DNA of 64,000 nucleotides, from NCBI GenBank assembly GCA_900175165.2, contig FWWN02000239.1, positions 219,330-283,329 on the forward strand, given 5' to 3'. This document shows positions 54,551 to 64,000 of the stretch, piece by piece. The translations under genes were made by a program, and so were the position numbers. The stretch comes from Rhizomucor pusillus (lineage: Eukaryota; Mucoromycota; Mucoromycetes; Mucorales; Lichtheimiaceae). The notes under the pieces are model-generated. The model did not search any database. It was not told where the DNA came from and saw nothing but the letters and a program-made list of their open reading frames with translations. The stretch's first letter is position 1; every line of letters starts with the position of its first letter.

Positions 54551-54932
54551 CAGATGATAACGATATCAATGGAATTTACATGATCTAAATATTCATCTAA
54601 AACGTTGCTGAACGAGGAACTCTTATGAAAAGCTGCAAAATGACCCTTTACTTGACAGCGCATGTATCATCATCAATTAACCTTGATCGATTCCATTATT
54701 CAAATTTAAGATATTACTAGTTGTTTACACTAGTAATGATAACATGATATCACTTGGAAGCATCGTCATCAAACGTCTTCTTTACACTGCTTATGTATAG
54801 ACGATATAGGGAGGACATACAGCCTTTCTATACGTACAATGCATTCTTGAATGCAGATAGGGCAGGAAAAAATCATGGATGCCCGCCCCGTCCGCCAGCT
54901 TTCTTTCCGCGCACACACACAAAACCCCACCT
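54551..54932. promoter_or_regulatory. Divergent region: ACBD6-like / RanBP3-like
   Basis: About 380 bp separate two divergent starts. No clear TATA box was seen. A CA-rich patch lies just before 54933. Confidence 0.35.
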
Positions 54933-56414
54933 ATGGCCAGTAATACAGATTCACAAGATAGACCAGTCTCTCCATCTAGCGATGGTTCCTCCTCTCAGGG
55001 GCAAACGAAAAAGCGCACTCACGGGGAGTTGGTATCTACGGAAAGTCCCGAGACCCCACGCAAGTAGTCATTGTCTGGATCACACATAGGCAGTTGTCAT
55101 TGACAGGTTCTGCAGAAACAGACACTGATGCCAACAATGAAGCACGAAAGAGAGTAAATCGCAGCAATGCTGAAGAAGAGAACATAGATCAATCTGAGCC
55201 GGCCGAGATCTCCACCAACGTGTCTCCTACTGAAGAACAGCAACAGGATACGAATATGTCGACGGAACAGGTATCTGCGCCAACAACTCAGTCCACGACA
55301 GAAGGACAGCTAGAGACGCCGCAAGCAAAGCAAGCAGCAGCCGCTACCAATGCTTTTCGTGCTTTTGGTGGCAAGAATGCTGGAAACGATGATTGGGGTG
55401 AATTTGCAGGAGAAGAAAGCGATGACGACGATAAAGATAATGGAAAAGGCAGCCAAGAAACAGAAGCAAAGCAATCTCCATATAAATTTGGCTCCACCTC
55501 TGGATTTGGCACAAAAGGATGGGCTTTACAACGTGAATCGACTTCAACCACCACAGAATCAAGTGCTTCAAAAGTCAGTCATTGTTGATCTAATTATTCT
55601 TTGAGATATAATTGCTAATGCATTGCTACAGTGCACCTTTGGTATGACCTCTAGTCTGTCCTCCTTGTCACAGACATCCTCATCGTTGGGACCCAAATTT
55701 GGATCCTCTGCATCTTCAAGTTCATTTGCCAAGGCAGCTCAGGAATCAGGAACGAACAAACCATTCTTCAGAGCATTTTCATCCACTCCTAGCAGCACTC
55801 CAGCTACCAAGGATGTTGCAAGCAACATATCCGAAGATTCCTCCTCCCATTCGCCAGGTTCATTGTCGTCGTTTGCGCCCGTCACAAATATTAATGCTTT
55901 AGACGTTGATGCTTCCAAAAAGGAGGAGTCCGGCAAATCAGGAATAGCAAAGTTTGGTGCGGATGCAAAGGAAAGAGCGGCCATGAAGCCAAAGACAGAA
56001 TGTAGGTGCTACAGCAACGAATTGTGATTGTTCAACGACTGATACAATTACAATTATGCAGTGCAAACCGGTGAAGAAGAAGAGGTTACTCTTTACTCTG
56101 TAAGAAGCAAGCTCTATGCTTTAGTCGACGGCGAGTGGAAAGAACGCGGTATTGGAATTATGCGACTTAACACTGGAAAAGACGGGCATGCAAGACTCAT
56201 CATGCGCGCGGATAACACACACCGTCTCGTGCTAAATTTGCCTCTCTTCCACGGCATGGAGTTTATTTTAAACCAAAAATTCATTACTTTCGCGGGTTTT
56301 GATCAGTCTGGATCCTTTTCAAAATTCACGCTCAAAGTTGGGAAGCCTGAAGAGGCCGCCAAGTTCCACAGCATTTTGGAAGACAGCGTTGCAACAATTC
56401 CCTCGAAAAAATGA
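54933..56414 (+). CDS. Ran-binding protein, Yrb2/RanBP3-like (FG motifs, RanBD)
   Basis: Yrb2/RanBP3 is a nuclear cofactor of Crm1-mediated export. The N-terminus is Ser/Glu-rich with a basic patch (QTKKRTHGEL, EARKRVNRSN). A middle stretch has FG-type motifs (AFRAFGGK, YKFGSTSGFGTKGW, GPKFGSS). A helix with DDWGEFAGEESDDDDK is also seen. The C-terminal Ran-binding domain is complete: VQTGEEEEVTLYSVRSKLYA, DGEWKERGIGIMRLNTGKDG, HARLIMRADNTHRLVLNLPL, QKFITFAGFD. Four exons are visible. Intron 1 has a GC donor at 55053 (C|GCAAGT) and a GACAG acceptor, or an alternative GT donor nearer 55030, since both keep the frame. It lies 190 bp before importin alpha on the same strand. Confidence 0.88.
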
Positions 56415-56603
56415 TGATAATTTGAATTATATGTATTCCCAATACTGGTGGTAAAATAAAACCAGACAAGCAAATCCGGGTGAGGAGGTTTTCTTTTCAG
56501 CTGCAGCAGCAGCAGGCGGATCGATTTTTTTTTCTTCAGTAGCGGAGAACTGCGACCGCCGCGTATTATACATTCTTTTCAAACGTCAGATCTAGTGGAG
56601 ACC

Positions 56604-58473
56604 ATGGATAACAAGGCTGTCGATCAGCGTAAAAATGCTTTCAAAAGCAAAGGTGCTTTCCAACCGGAACAAGTCCGTAATCGTCGACAGCAGCATTCGA
56701 TCGAACTGCGTAAACAAAAACGCGAGGAAAATCTCTCCAAACGCAGAAATCTCGCCTTGGGAGCGGCTGGAAGCTCCATGGCAGACAGCGATGACGAGCT
56801 TGAATCACAGAGTGAACCTCAGGTGAGTATATATTCGTCGATGCTGGTGCTCGTGAACCCATGCTAACTGCGTTTTTTCTTCTAAAGCTTCAGGAACTCT
56901 TGTTGACACTCGTCGACGGCCTCAACTCCAACGATGTCGAAAAGCAGTACGATGCTACTTCGAGATTTCGAAAGCTGTTGTCCAAGGAACAATATCCACC
57001 GATCGAAGCCGTGATCCGCGTAGGTGCAGTGCCAAAGTTCGTCGAGTTTCTACAATCTCGGCACGAGCTCCTTCAGGTAAGCAAGAGAGAGAGAAAGAAC
57101 AATGAATAAATTTGGATGTCTGAGTGCTGCTAACACAATAATGCTGATAGTTTGAAGCTGCTTGGGCCTTGACGAACATTGCTTCGGGTACAAGCGACCA
57201 GACTCGAGTGGTCATTGAGGCAGGTGCTGTGCCGATTTTTGTCCAGCTGTTGAGCAGCAGTGTTACGGATGTCAGAGAACAGGTAGGGGGAAAATTACGT
57301 CGCGTCGCGAGAACTCATTGTAATGAAACGTATATACTAGGCTGTTTGGGCGTTGGGAAATATTGCAGGCGATAACCAACACTGCCGTGATTATGTCTTG
57401 AGCCAAGGTATACTTCCTCCTCTGCTGAATATTTTGAACGAGCATCACAAAGTTACCATGCTTCGCAACGCTACTTGGACACTGTCCAATCTCTGTCGAG
57501 GAAAGTATCCTCAACCTGATTGGAGATTAGTAAGTAGAGTGACTATTTATTTCGAGATTGTATTAGTAATGCTAACATGGCCGTCTAGATCATGCCTGCT
57601 TTGCCTGTACTTGCCAAGCTGATCTATTCGCACGACGAAGAAGTTTTGATAGACGCTTGTTGGGCAATCTCGTACATGTCGGATGGACCAGAGGATCGTA
57701 TCCAGACGATTGTTGAATCGGGAGTTTGCAGGCGGCTTGTAGAATTGCTAATGCATCCTTCGCATATGGTACAAACTCCTGCCCTACGCGCTGTCGGCAA
57801 CATCGTTACAGGAGATGATTTACAGACTCAGGTTGTCATAAACTGCAGTGTGCTCCCTGCACTTTTGTCTTTATTGACGAGTCCCAAAGACAACATTCGC
57901 AAGGAGACATGCTGGACTCTATCAAATATCCTCGCCGGCAACATTCAGCAAATCCAAGCTGTCGTGGATGCAAACATATTTCCGATCCTTATCCATACGC
58001 TTGCCACTGCCGATCTGAAGATACGCAAGGAAGCATGCTGGGCCATTGTGAATGCTACATCGGGTGGTCTTAATAGACCTGATATTATTCGTTACATGGT
58101 CCAGCAGGGTTGTATAAAACCGCTTTGTGAGACTTTAAATATGATGGACAACAAGATCATTGAAGTCGCATTGGATGGTCTGGACAACATTTTAAAAGTT
58201 GGGGAGGTTGAAAAAGTCCAAGATCCCGATGGTCTCAACCGATATGCTATCTACATTGAAGAGTGTGGCGGTTTGGAGACTATCCACCGTTTGCAAAATC
58301 ATGACAATGAAGACATTTACCAAAAGGCATATAACATTATTGACAGATACTACCAAGAAGAGGATGCTATCGAAGAGGTTCCCGAGGTCTCCAACCAGCA
58401 GCAAACATTTAACTTCTCCACCGATGTCAACGTACCTCAAGGAGGCTTCAACTTTGGCGGCGCTCCACAGTAA
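56604..58473 (+). CDS. Importin subunit alpha (karyopherin alpha, Srp1-like)
   Basis: This is the adaptor that binds classical nuclear localisation signals and docks to importin beta. The IBB domain is at the N-terminus: [20 protein letters not shown] then LSKRRN. Ten armadillo repeats follow, for example [98 protein letters not shown] and [15 protein letters not shown], all holding the Trp-Asn NLS-binding arrays. The C-terminus is acidic then Gln/Gly-rich, ending FNFGGAPQ, where Cse1/CAS binds. Five short introns fall between repeats. The ATG at 56604 has a strong context (GAGACCATGG). Very likely the only importin alpha in the window. Confidence 0.97.
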
Positions 58474-58689
58474 CTCTTTTACCTTTTTGCCTTTTTTACC
58501 CCACATATTCCATATTGTACATTGCCCATTATTTTCTTCACTTTTCCCTTGTAATTCTCCCCCACCCACCCAACAGAAAATAACATATCCAACTGAACAT
58601 TGAAGCAGCATTAAAATCCTCCCCAAGATCTACCATTTTGCGAAATGTTACAAAGGGCCTTCACATCATCTGTTATCGAGCAAATAAGG

Positions 58690-59050
58690 GTGATCTGGTA
58701 AGGACTATATCCACTTCGCGAGTTTACGGTCTCGATGGCGACCATAATTCTTATTGTGTGTACGAAAATGGCGACGTCTCGTAAAAGTCTACAACGCTGT
58801 GTAGCATCTTTGCTCTGATGCTACCTTTGATATTTCTGCAAAAATCAATAGCAGATCTGCCACAATCGTCGAACAGAGGCTAAGCCCGGTATCGTTTAGA
58901 AATTGATTTGTATGACGCCGTATCGTATCATCCAGAGCTGAGATCATATAAATACCAATGCTCACAGGGCGGATTGGACTTTGTTGAGATGTGCCGTGTA
59001 TTTGAAGAGTTGCATGGTATAAACCACGAGGCGAAAGCCCTTCCTAGGAA
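58690..59050 (+). pseudogene. Decayed coding relic of unknown family
   Basis: A protein-like frame opens after a TAA at about 58880 and runs to a TGA at about 59065: RYRLEIDLYDAVSYHPELRS, YKYQCSQGGLDFVEMCRVFE, ELHGINHEAKALPRKW. Just upstream, in a different frame, HLCSDATFDISAKINSRSAT and IVEQRLSP are also open. Together they look like one gene broken by at least one frameshift and stops, with no ATG or clean splice sites between. I do not recognise the family. On the minus strand the same DNA has an open frame too (MTRQPDPKTSMQ from 59269), so the strand is not certain. Confidence 0.35.
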
Positions 59051-59528
59051 ATGGTTATGTTACTGACATCCTTCTTTCCGACCATCAGGGTCAGGATAGA
59101 AGAATTGATCCCATGAGTTAATAACGTTGTATACATCAGAACATGTTATTGCAAACTGGAGTCGGTTGAGTGAATGCAAGCTCATGTCATATATGCGTTC
59201 ACCGTCATTTGAGAGAACACGCAACAAAGGACATTGCATGCTCGTTTTCGGGTCCGGTTGTCGTGTCATTTACTGTTACAAAAGTCTATAAAGTGGTACA
59301 GAATGCTGACTGGTTGCCAAAAGATAACAGAGCGAGTTCATAAATACGTTACACTACAGTCGACGATCTTTGGATAACTCGGAAGGCCGTGATAACCGGA
59401 CAGAAGTAGTTGTGACATTAAAAACCATCCGATAATTGATAAAATGAAACTGAATTGTTGAGTGTAAAAAATGACGATTCGAACTCTTCCCTGCATCCGT
59501 TTGCTTATCTTTCGTCGCTACAGAATCA
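59051..59528. promoter_or_regulatory. Upstream region of the zinc-finger gene
   Basis: About 480 bp. A minus-strand frame (59269-59060) has no domain. The right end holds the zinc-finger gene's promoter, with an upstream ATG at 59472 in another frame. Confidence 0.35.
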
Positions 59529-60665
59529 ATGCAGTCTCGACAATCTGGAGAGGCAAACACTCATGACCCCCTTCGCAAGCAGTTCTACTCTGCTCCATCA
59601 CACCACTTTGGAGAATTTGCGTACATTAGATCAGAACCTCCGCCGTTAGCTACGCGGCCCACTGATGTCGGCCATCCACAGCAAGCAAGTTTTCGCGATC
59701 CTTACGGTCTTGTAAGTAATTAGAAAACTTGCTGGCTGCTTACGTTCATGTTCAACGGATTGGACTAGATGGGATCGTCTCCACAAAGTATTCTCGCAGC
59801 AGCGTACGCCGAACCGCCACCACACGCTAAAATGCCAAATATATATCGACAATCCAACGATCTAGCCACCACCTTGCCACCCTTGCATTCTAGTATTCCC
59901 AACACTCAAGTCCAATTACCATCTAATTATTCAACCACCAATGACGCGTCTGTCAAAAATGTATCCATTGCATCTGATTTCTCTACAGCTTTTCGCAACA
60001 GACCGTTCCAATGGCCGCCAGAGTAAGTCCATCCTCACTGCACAACCAATTTCTGATTTAACACGTCATTGTTAAGTGCCATCGCATCGTCGAATATGCA
60101 AGATCCAATGATGTCGGCACAACCAACGGAATTACCGATCATGGACGCGCGTTCCTCCTCGCAACAGGAGCAGCAGCAACAGCAACAGCAGCAGCAGCAG
60201 CCGCAGCCACAACCTCAGCAGCAACTCCAGCAGTCAATGGACCTGAATAATCTTAAACCATATGGATGCGACATACCTGGATGTTACGAAAGCTTTCCAG
60301 CTTCAAGCGCCTTATTTTATCACATGAAATCGGCCCACCCTAACTTAGAGGGCGTTGAAAAACCTTTCCGCTGTGCTATGCCCAACTGCACAAAACGATA
60401 CAAAAACATCAATGGACTCCAGTATCATTTACGAGACGCCAAAGGATCTTCCGGGCACCCTTCCCTAAGCAGTATCGCAGAAGATGGCAGTGGAGAAAGC
60501 ACAAGGCCAGAGAAATCATACCTGTGCCAAGCTGCAGGTTGCAAAAAGGCTTACAGAACAGCGCACGGCTTACGGCATCACCAGAACAAAGTGCACAATA
60601 TATTACCTTCGCTGACTCCACCGGTGTACGACGATCGCTCCAGAAATATGTTGGGACATCCTTAA
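59529..60665 (+). CDS. C2H2 zinc-finger protein, Sfp1-like
   Basis: Three exons (59529-59711, 59769-60022, 60077-60665) join in frame to 341 codons. A polar, Pro/Ser-rich N-terminus with a Gln tract (about residues 160-185) precedes three C2H2 fingers: YGCDIPGCYESFPASSALFY then HMKSAHP; FRCAMPNCTKRYKNINGLQY then HLRDAKGSSGH; YLCQAAGCKKAYRTAHGLRH then HQNKVH. The C-x4-C and GLxxHxxxxH pattern with KRYKNxNGLxYH is typical of Sfp1-like regulators, which in yeast control ribosome biogenesis and cell size. The middle finger is intact. It is nuclear and DNA-binding by family. The next gene is the P2 ribosomal protein, convergent, 120 bp away, which fits only loosely and may be coincidence. Confidence 0.82.
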
Positions 60666-60781
60666 TAGCAAACAAGAAAAAGACAAAATAATGAAGACAC
60701 AAGAGAAAAAATATCATTATTAATGTTGTTGTTGTTGCAAACAAGAAAGAAGCATGCTGTACATGTTTTATTTGGCATCGT

Positions 60782-61180
60782 TTAGTCGAAGAGACCGAAG
60801 CCCATGTCTTCATCAGATTCCTCCTTCTCTTCCTCTTTCTTCTCTTCTTCCTTGGCTTCCTCAGCAGCGCCGCCAGCAGCAGCACCAGCACCACCAGCGG
60901 CAACAGCACCACCAGTGGGGACGGAGGCGAGCTTCTCCTTGCCTTCGGCAATGAGCTATGTAGAAGCAAATTTTCACTTAGTCACGCGCGATGTTACAAT
61001 TGTAGCAATGATAAGACGAACCTCTTCAATGTTCTTCTCCTTGAGAGCTTCAATCAAAGAGTTGAGACGTTCGTCCTCGGCTTCAACGCCAACGGAGCTC
61101 AAGAGGGACTTGATGTCTTCGGCAGAGGGGTTGGCCTTGCCACCGGCAGTCAAAAGGAGGTAAGCGGCGAGGTGCTTCAT
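60782..61180 (-). CDS. RPLP2: 60S acidic ribosomal protein P2
   Basis: P2 forms the ribosomal stalk with P1 and P0 and recruits elongation factors. Two exons (61180-61022 and 60955-60782) join in frame to 110 codons. The N-terminal dimerisation part is [20 protein letters not shown], then [20 protein letters not shown] and [13 protein letters not shown]. The hinge is rich in Ala, Gly and Glu, and the protein ends in the invariant stalk motif [12 protein letters not shown]. The intron interrupts after KNIEE. A short 5' UTR and an A/T-rich promoter follow. Family and start are clear. The convergent Sfp1-like gene ends 116 bp away. Confidence 0.97.
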
Positions 61181-61886
61181 GATTTCTAATGCGATGCATC
61201 CATCGTCAATCCATGTCCATTCATCCATCCATCCATTCCATGTTGTATCTCCATGGAGATGCTTTCGCCAGTTGCGGGTCGCATACCTTTACAAAATAAA
61301 AGAGAGGGAGCGTATTCTTTGGCCGCCCCGTCTCGTCTTTCAAGTGTCGACGCTGCCCCTCCCACTACTCCGCCGAACTTGAGCTCAGGCGGAGACTCGG
61401 AAGCACTTAGAAAATGGCTATAATTATTACGTTTTGTGTAGATAAATAATTGTTGCTAGTGATGGTCGTTTGACTGTCAGGATTTAAAAAAATATAGCTA
61501 AAGCAAAAATACAAAAATGTACCGAGTCAGCGACATACTAATAATTTAAATTAACTCGCTTATACAAGATCATTCACAGAGGAAAATCTGAGAATCCGAA
61601 GGAGTCGAGATTGGGTGCTAGCCTTTTAACAGACATAAAATGGATATAAAGCCGCAATACTTCTATGAGTTATTAATGAAGATTGATTTGTTATTGACCT
61701 CCATAGCATAGAAATGGCACATCGACAAGACTCTTCTTTTGGACGAGCCTACAAGGCTTATTTGCAAGACACGGAACTTTCTTGTTAATAAAATCTCTCA
61801 ATAGTTTCTCTCAGTAGCATGGATGCATATATGTTTAGTTTATGTAAAAAGAATAGAATCCAACAACAAAAATTATCCAGCGTAAA
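61181..61886. other. Intergenic, with a short broken reading frame
   Basis: About 700 bp between two minus-strand genes, A/T-rich. On the plus strand at 61639-61803 a short frame reads MDIKPQYFYELLMKIDLLLT, an in-frame TAG, then KWHIDKTLLLDEPTRLICKT before its final stop. It looks like a small decayed fragment but is too short to place in a family. Nothing else was recognised. Confidence 0.35.
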
Positions 61887-62404
61887 TTATGCTCTGGAAG
61901 GTGGTGAAACCTAAAGTGGGACGGGCAAGGTTTAGTTTAGCAGCAGGACGACAAGATGTAAAGCTAACTATTGATACTCACAAGAATCACACCATCGCCA
62001 CGCACGAACAGCATATCAAAGTTTCGTCTTACAGTCTACGATCAAGAAATATATGAATACCCGTGTAGAGAAAGATTTAACAGACGTTTCTATGTATGTA
62101 TTTACCCTGATAACTTCTTCGTACGTCTCCTCGTTGACGTCAACGAGCGTAATAGTTTCTTCAACGTTTCCAAGAACCATGTTCAAGTGTCCGTCGAATG
62201 CCTACGTGAATTGACGTGAGGAACGTTGGCTGGGAAATGTAGTAGATTTGCCACGATTGCGTTACGTACGTGAAGAATGCCTCGCAGTTCGCGATCGCCT
62301 CTCAGTTTGACATAGATTCTTTCGTCTAAAGATAGCTGGACGAGGTCGAGAGGTTGCTCAACAGTGCCAGCATCTGCACCCGCGGAACCCACTACGTCTG
62401 CCAT
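61887..62404 (-). CDS. LSM3: U6 snRNA-associated Sm-like protein LSM3
   Basis: LSM3 is part of the Lsm1-7 (mRNA decay) and Lsm2-8 (U6 snRNP) rings. Four exons (62404-62270, 62201-62106, 62035-61982, 61910-61887) join in frame to 102 codons, the usual size. The start is [20 protein letters not shown], the Sm1 motif region, then RELRGILH across the first intron to [17 protein letters not shown]. The Sm2 motif is [20 protein letters not shown], with the last exon supplying the VSPPSRA end. Every intron obeys GT-AG. Alternative Lsm paralogues do not share the [20 protein letters not shown] signature. Divergent from the Asterix gene. Confidence 0.96.
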
Positions 62405-62884
62405 TCGTGTAGAGGATCAAGTGGTATGGAGCGGACCGAGTGGTTGATTTTTCTTTGGCTGGAAAAAATTGGACCTCATCGGCTTCCCTCTTTGATCCCT
62501 GTTAATACTAACTACCATGATCTTGTTGAACAGGACAAGATGACAATTCGAAAACCATAATCCTTTTATACGTGTCTCTGCCATGGCCCATTGAACTATG
62601 CCAATTTATGTCAATGGAAACGCACTTTTATTACTCCTAAGCGTATCTAAATGGATCACCAGGTTAACGGTTTCCAGACAATATATCTTTTGTCAAATAG
62701 TACCCATAACTCAAGGCATTGACAAGTGGTCATTTTCCAATCCCAATATAGCTTCCAATATACAATTGCGTGTCTTAAACCCATCATTATCATCTTGCCA
62801 GCGGATATTCAAACCGTGAGTTGTGCAAGACACACAGCATCGTTCCTTTCCCTCGGGCAGCAGCAGCAACGTAAACCCGCCATC
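62405..62884. promoter_or_regulatory. Divergent region: LSM3 / Asterix
   Basis: Nearly 480 bp between two divergent housekeeping genes. Short frames on the plus strand lack domain support. No TATA box was seen near the starts. Confidence 0.35.
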
Positions 62885-63490
62885 ATGTCTTCATCAACCA
62901 AGGGCGATCCTCGACGACCGGAGAACATTGTTCCTTACCATATTCCCAAGAATGCAGCTATCGGCGATTATGACTGGGCGGGAACTCTCGCAATGGTGAC
63001 TGGTAAGAAAGAGAATTGCTTGACAACGCGGGGGAGGAAACAAGGCGCGTAGACCATATGCTAACCGTATCTGCGCTTTCCTGTTTGTGTCCGTGATAGC
63101 CATGGGTGGAATGTTCTTGCGTGTAAGTTGCATTGTTCTTTATCTTTCGTGGAGTGCCACGAAGAATCTATCATGAGTTGCGACGAACAGTTAGTGATCC
63201 ATGATTCTTATTTCGCACAGAACCGATTCATTGCCGTCCCGTGGGTCGCCGCATTTTTTGGCCTGACGTCGTTCTTGAATACGCGTACTAGCAAAAAGGA
63301 AGAATCCGCTGGTTTCAGTGGAGCTGCGTAAGTGTACACGGGTGGACATCTTGTAGCCAACTTGTCGATGCTTAATATTGATGATCTGTCTAGACTGGCA
63401 TTTGTTTCCCTCTTTACCTATTACATGAACGTTTACATAATGAGCAAGAGAGCAGCATCCGCTGGATTGGTAGATGTTGATGTGGAATAA
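62885..63490 (+). CDS. PAT complex subunit Asterix (WDR83OS-like)
   Basis: Asterix pairs with CCDC47 in the PAT complex, an ER chaperone that protects transmembrane domains with polar residues during insertion. Four exons (62885-63002, 63100-63122, 63221-63327, 63394-63490) join in frame to 114 codons. The N-terminus has SSSTKGDPRRPENIVPYHIP, equivalent to the SDPRRPNKVLRY motif of metazoan Asterix. Three hydrophobic helices follow: LAMVTAMGGMFLR, VPWVAAFFGLTSFLNTRTSK and LAFVSLFTYYMNVYIM. The motif FLNTRTSKKE corresponds to the FANSRSSED of the human protein. Exon 2 is only 23 nt. Membrane topology and length fit the family. The C-terminal tail (KRAASAGLVDVDVE) differs, as expected between kingdoms. 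Confidence 0.82.
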
Positions 63491-64000
63491 ATGTTATTAA
63501 CTTGTACAATATATGTTCGTAAATCCATTGGAAAGACACCCGCATTGATCCAACGCTTATAAACTGAGCATAGTGTGGCTGAAGATACCAATTACATGGC
63601 AAAACATGTAGCTGTGAGTTGAAGAAAGAGACATTTCGCGCTCGTGCAACGGCAAGGCGTTTGTGGTTTGACATGTGAATCATCGTCCTACACTGCGGTT
63701 GAATCCATGACGTATAGGAAGGGTCCAGAATCTGTCAGCAGACATTCCAACACTTGCACCAAATGCGATATCGTTTGAGTTTCATGCAAAACGAACAAGC
63801 GAGTTCCGAAAATGAATTGCCGCGGAATACATACCAGAATGCAGATTTTTGCGATGGTAAAGAGTACCACTCTTCAGGGGCCACATAAATATCAACTTAG
63901 AAACGGATCCAGCAAGTGCGTAGACTTGGATTTTTTCGCTAATGCGCAACCTCGAAGAAACAATCCTGTATTTACATCATTACAGCACGCGCAATGGGTG
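63491..64000. other. Window edge, no supported gene
   Basis: About 510 bp downstream of Asterix. Two minus-strand frames (63683-63414 and 63870-63688) have no recognised domain. The region may hold the 3' end of a neighbouring gene outside the window. Confidence 0.4.

Overview
This is eukaryotic, almost certainly fungal, DNA. Nearly every gene is split by short GT-AG introns (about 45-95 nt), genes lie on both strands with tight spacing, and the proteins are core eukaryotic ones carrying fungal hallmarks: a PP-Z type phosphatase, Rei1, Med5, a Tpo1-like DHA1 transporter and a Bik1/CLIP-170 protein with C-terminal zinc knuckles. A full-length FAF2/UBXD8-type protein, Asterix, TRDMT1/Dnmt2 and an ACBD6-like ACB-ankyrin protein, together with many Gln/Asn/Ser runs, fit an early-diverging fungus. 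Mucoromycota is my best guess (inference, not proven). No tRNA, rRNA, CRISPR array or intact transposon was recognised.

Layout. 0.2-8 kb: condensin subunit 1, a small acidic Ser-rich protein, Rei1/ZNF622. 8-16 kb: TAF5 and a Med5-like Mediator subunit transcribed divergently. 16-27 kb: MFS transporter, CLIP-170-like protein, BTB/POZ protein, PPZ phosphatase with an N-myristoylation start. 27-36 kb: FAF2/UBXD8-like protein, a small secreted protein, Dnmt2 tRNA methyltransferase, an MDR quinone-oxidoreductase-like enzyme, a multi-pass membrane protein, gluconokinase. 36-43 kb: DNA polymerase kappa, a small unknown gene enclosed by a 23-bp inverted repeat, a decayed LRR-like gene, a short degenerate tandem repeat, COQ6. 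43-49.4 kb: a gene-poor accessory stretch with a cysteine-rich secreted peptide, a second secreted protein, a tiny two-exon gene and a pseudogene relic. 49.4-64 kb: branched-chain ketoacid dehydrogenase E1-alpha, a coiled-coil protein, ACBD6-like protein, a Yrb2/RanBP3-like protein directly upstream of importin alpha, another relic, an Sfp1-like zinc-finger protein, ribosomal P2, LSM3 and Asterix.

Most genes are housekeeping and do not form a pathway cluster. Suggestive pairings are TAF5 with Med5 (shared upstream region) and Yrb2/RanBP3 with importin alpha (tandem). The best candidates for undescribed biology are the eight-cysteine secreted peptide at 43.3-43.6 kb, which shares an identical 10-bp TATA element at matching distance from its ATG with the secreted protein at 29.9-30.3 kb, and the inverted-repeat-flanked ORF at 39.3-39.8 kb. 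Gene models were spliced by eye. Where exon lengths summed to a whole number of codons and joined in frame I say so; other internal exon borders are approximate.
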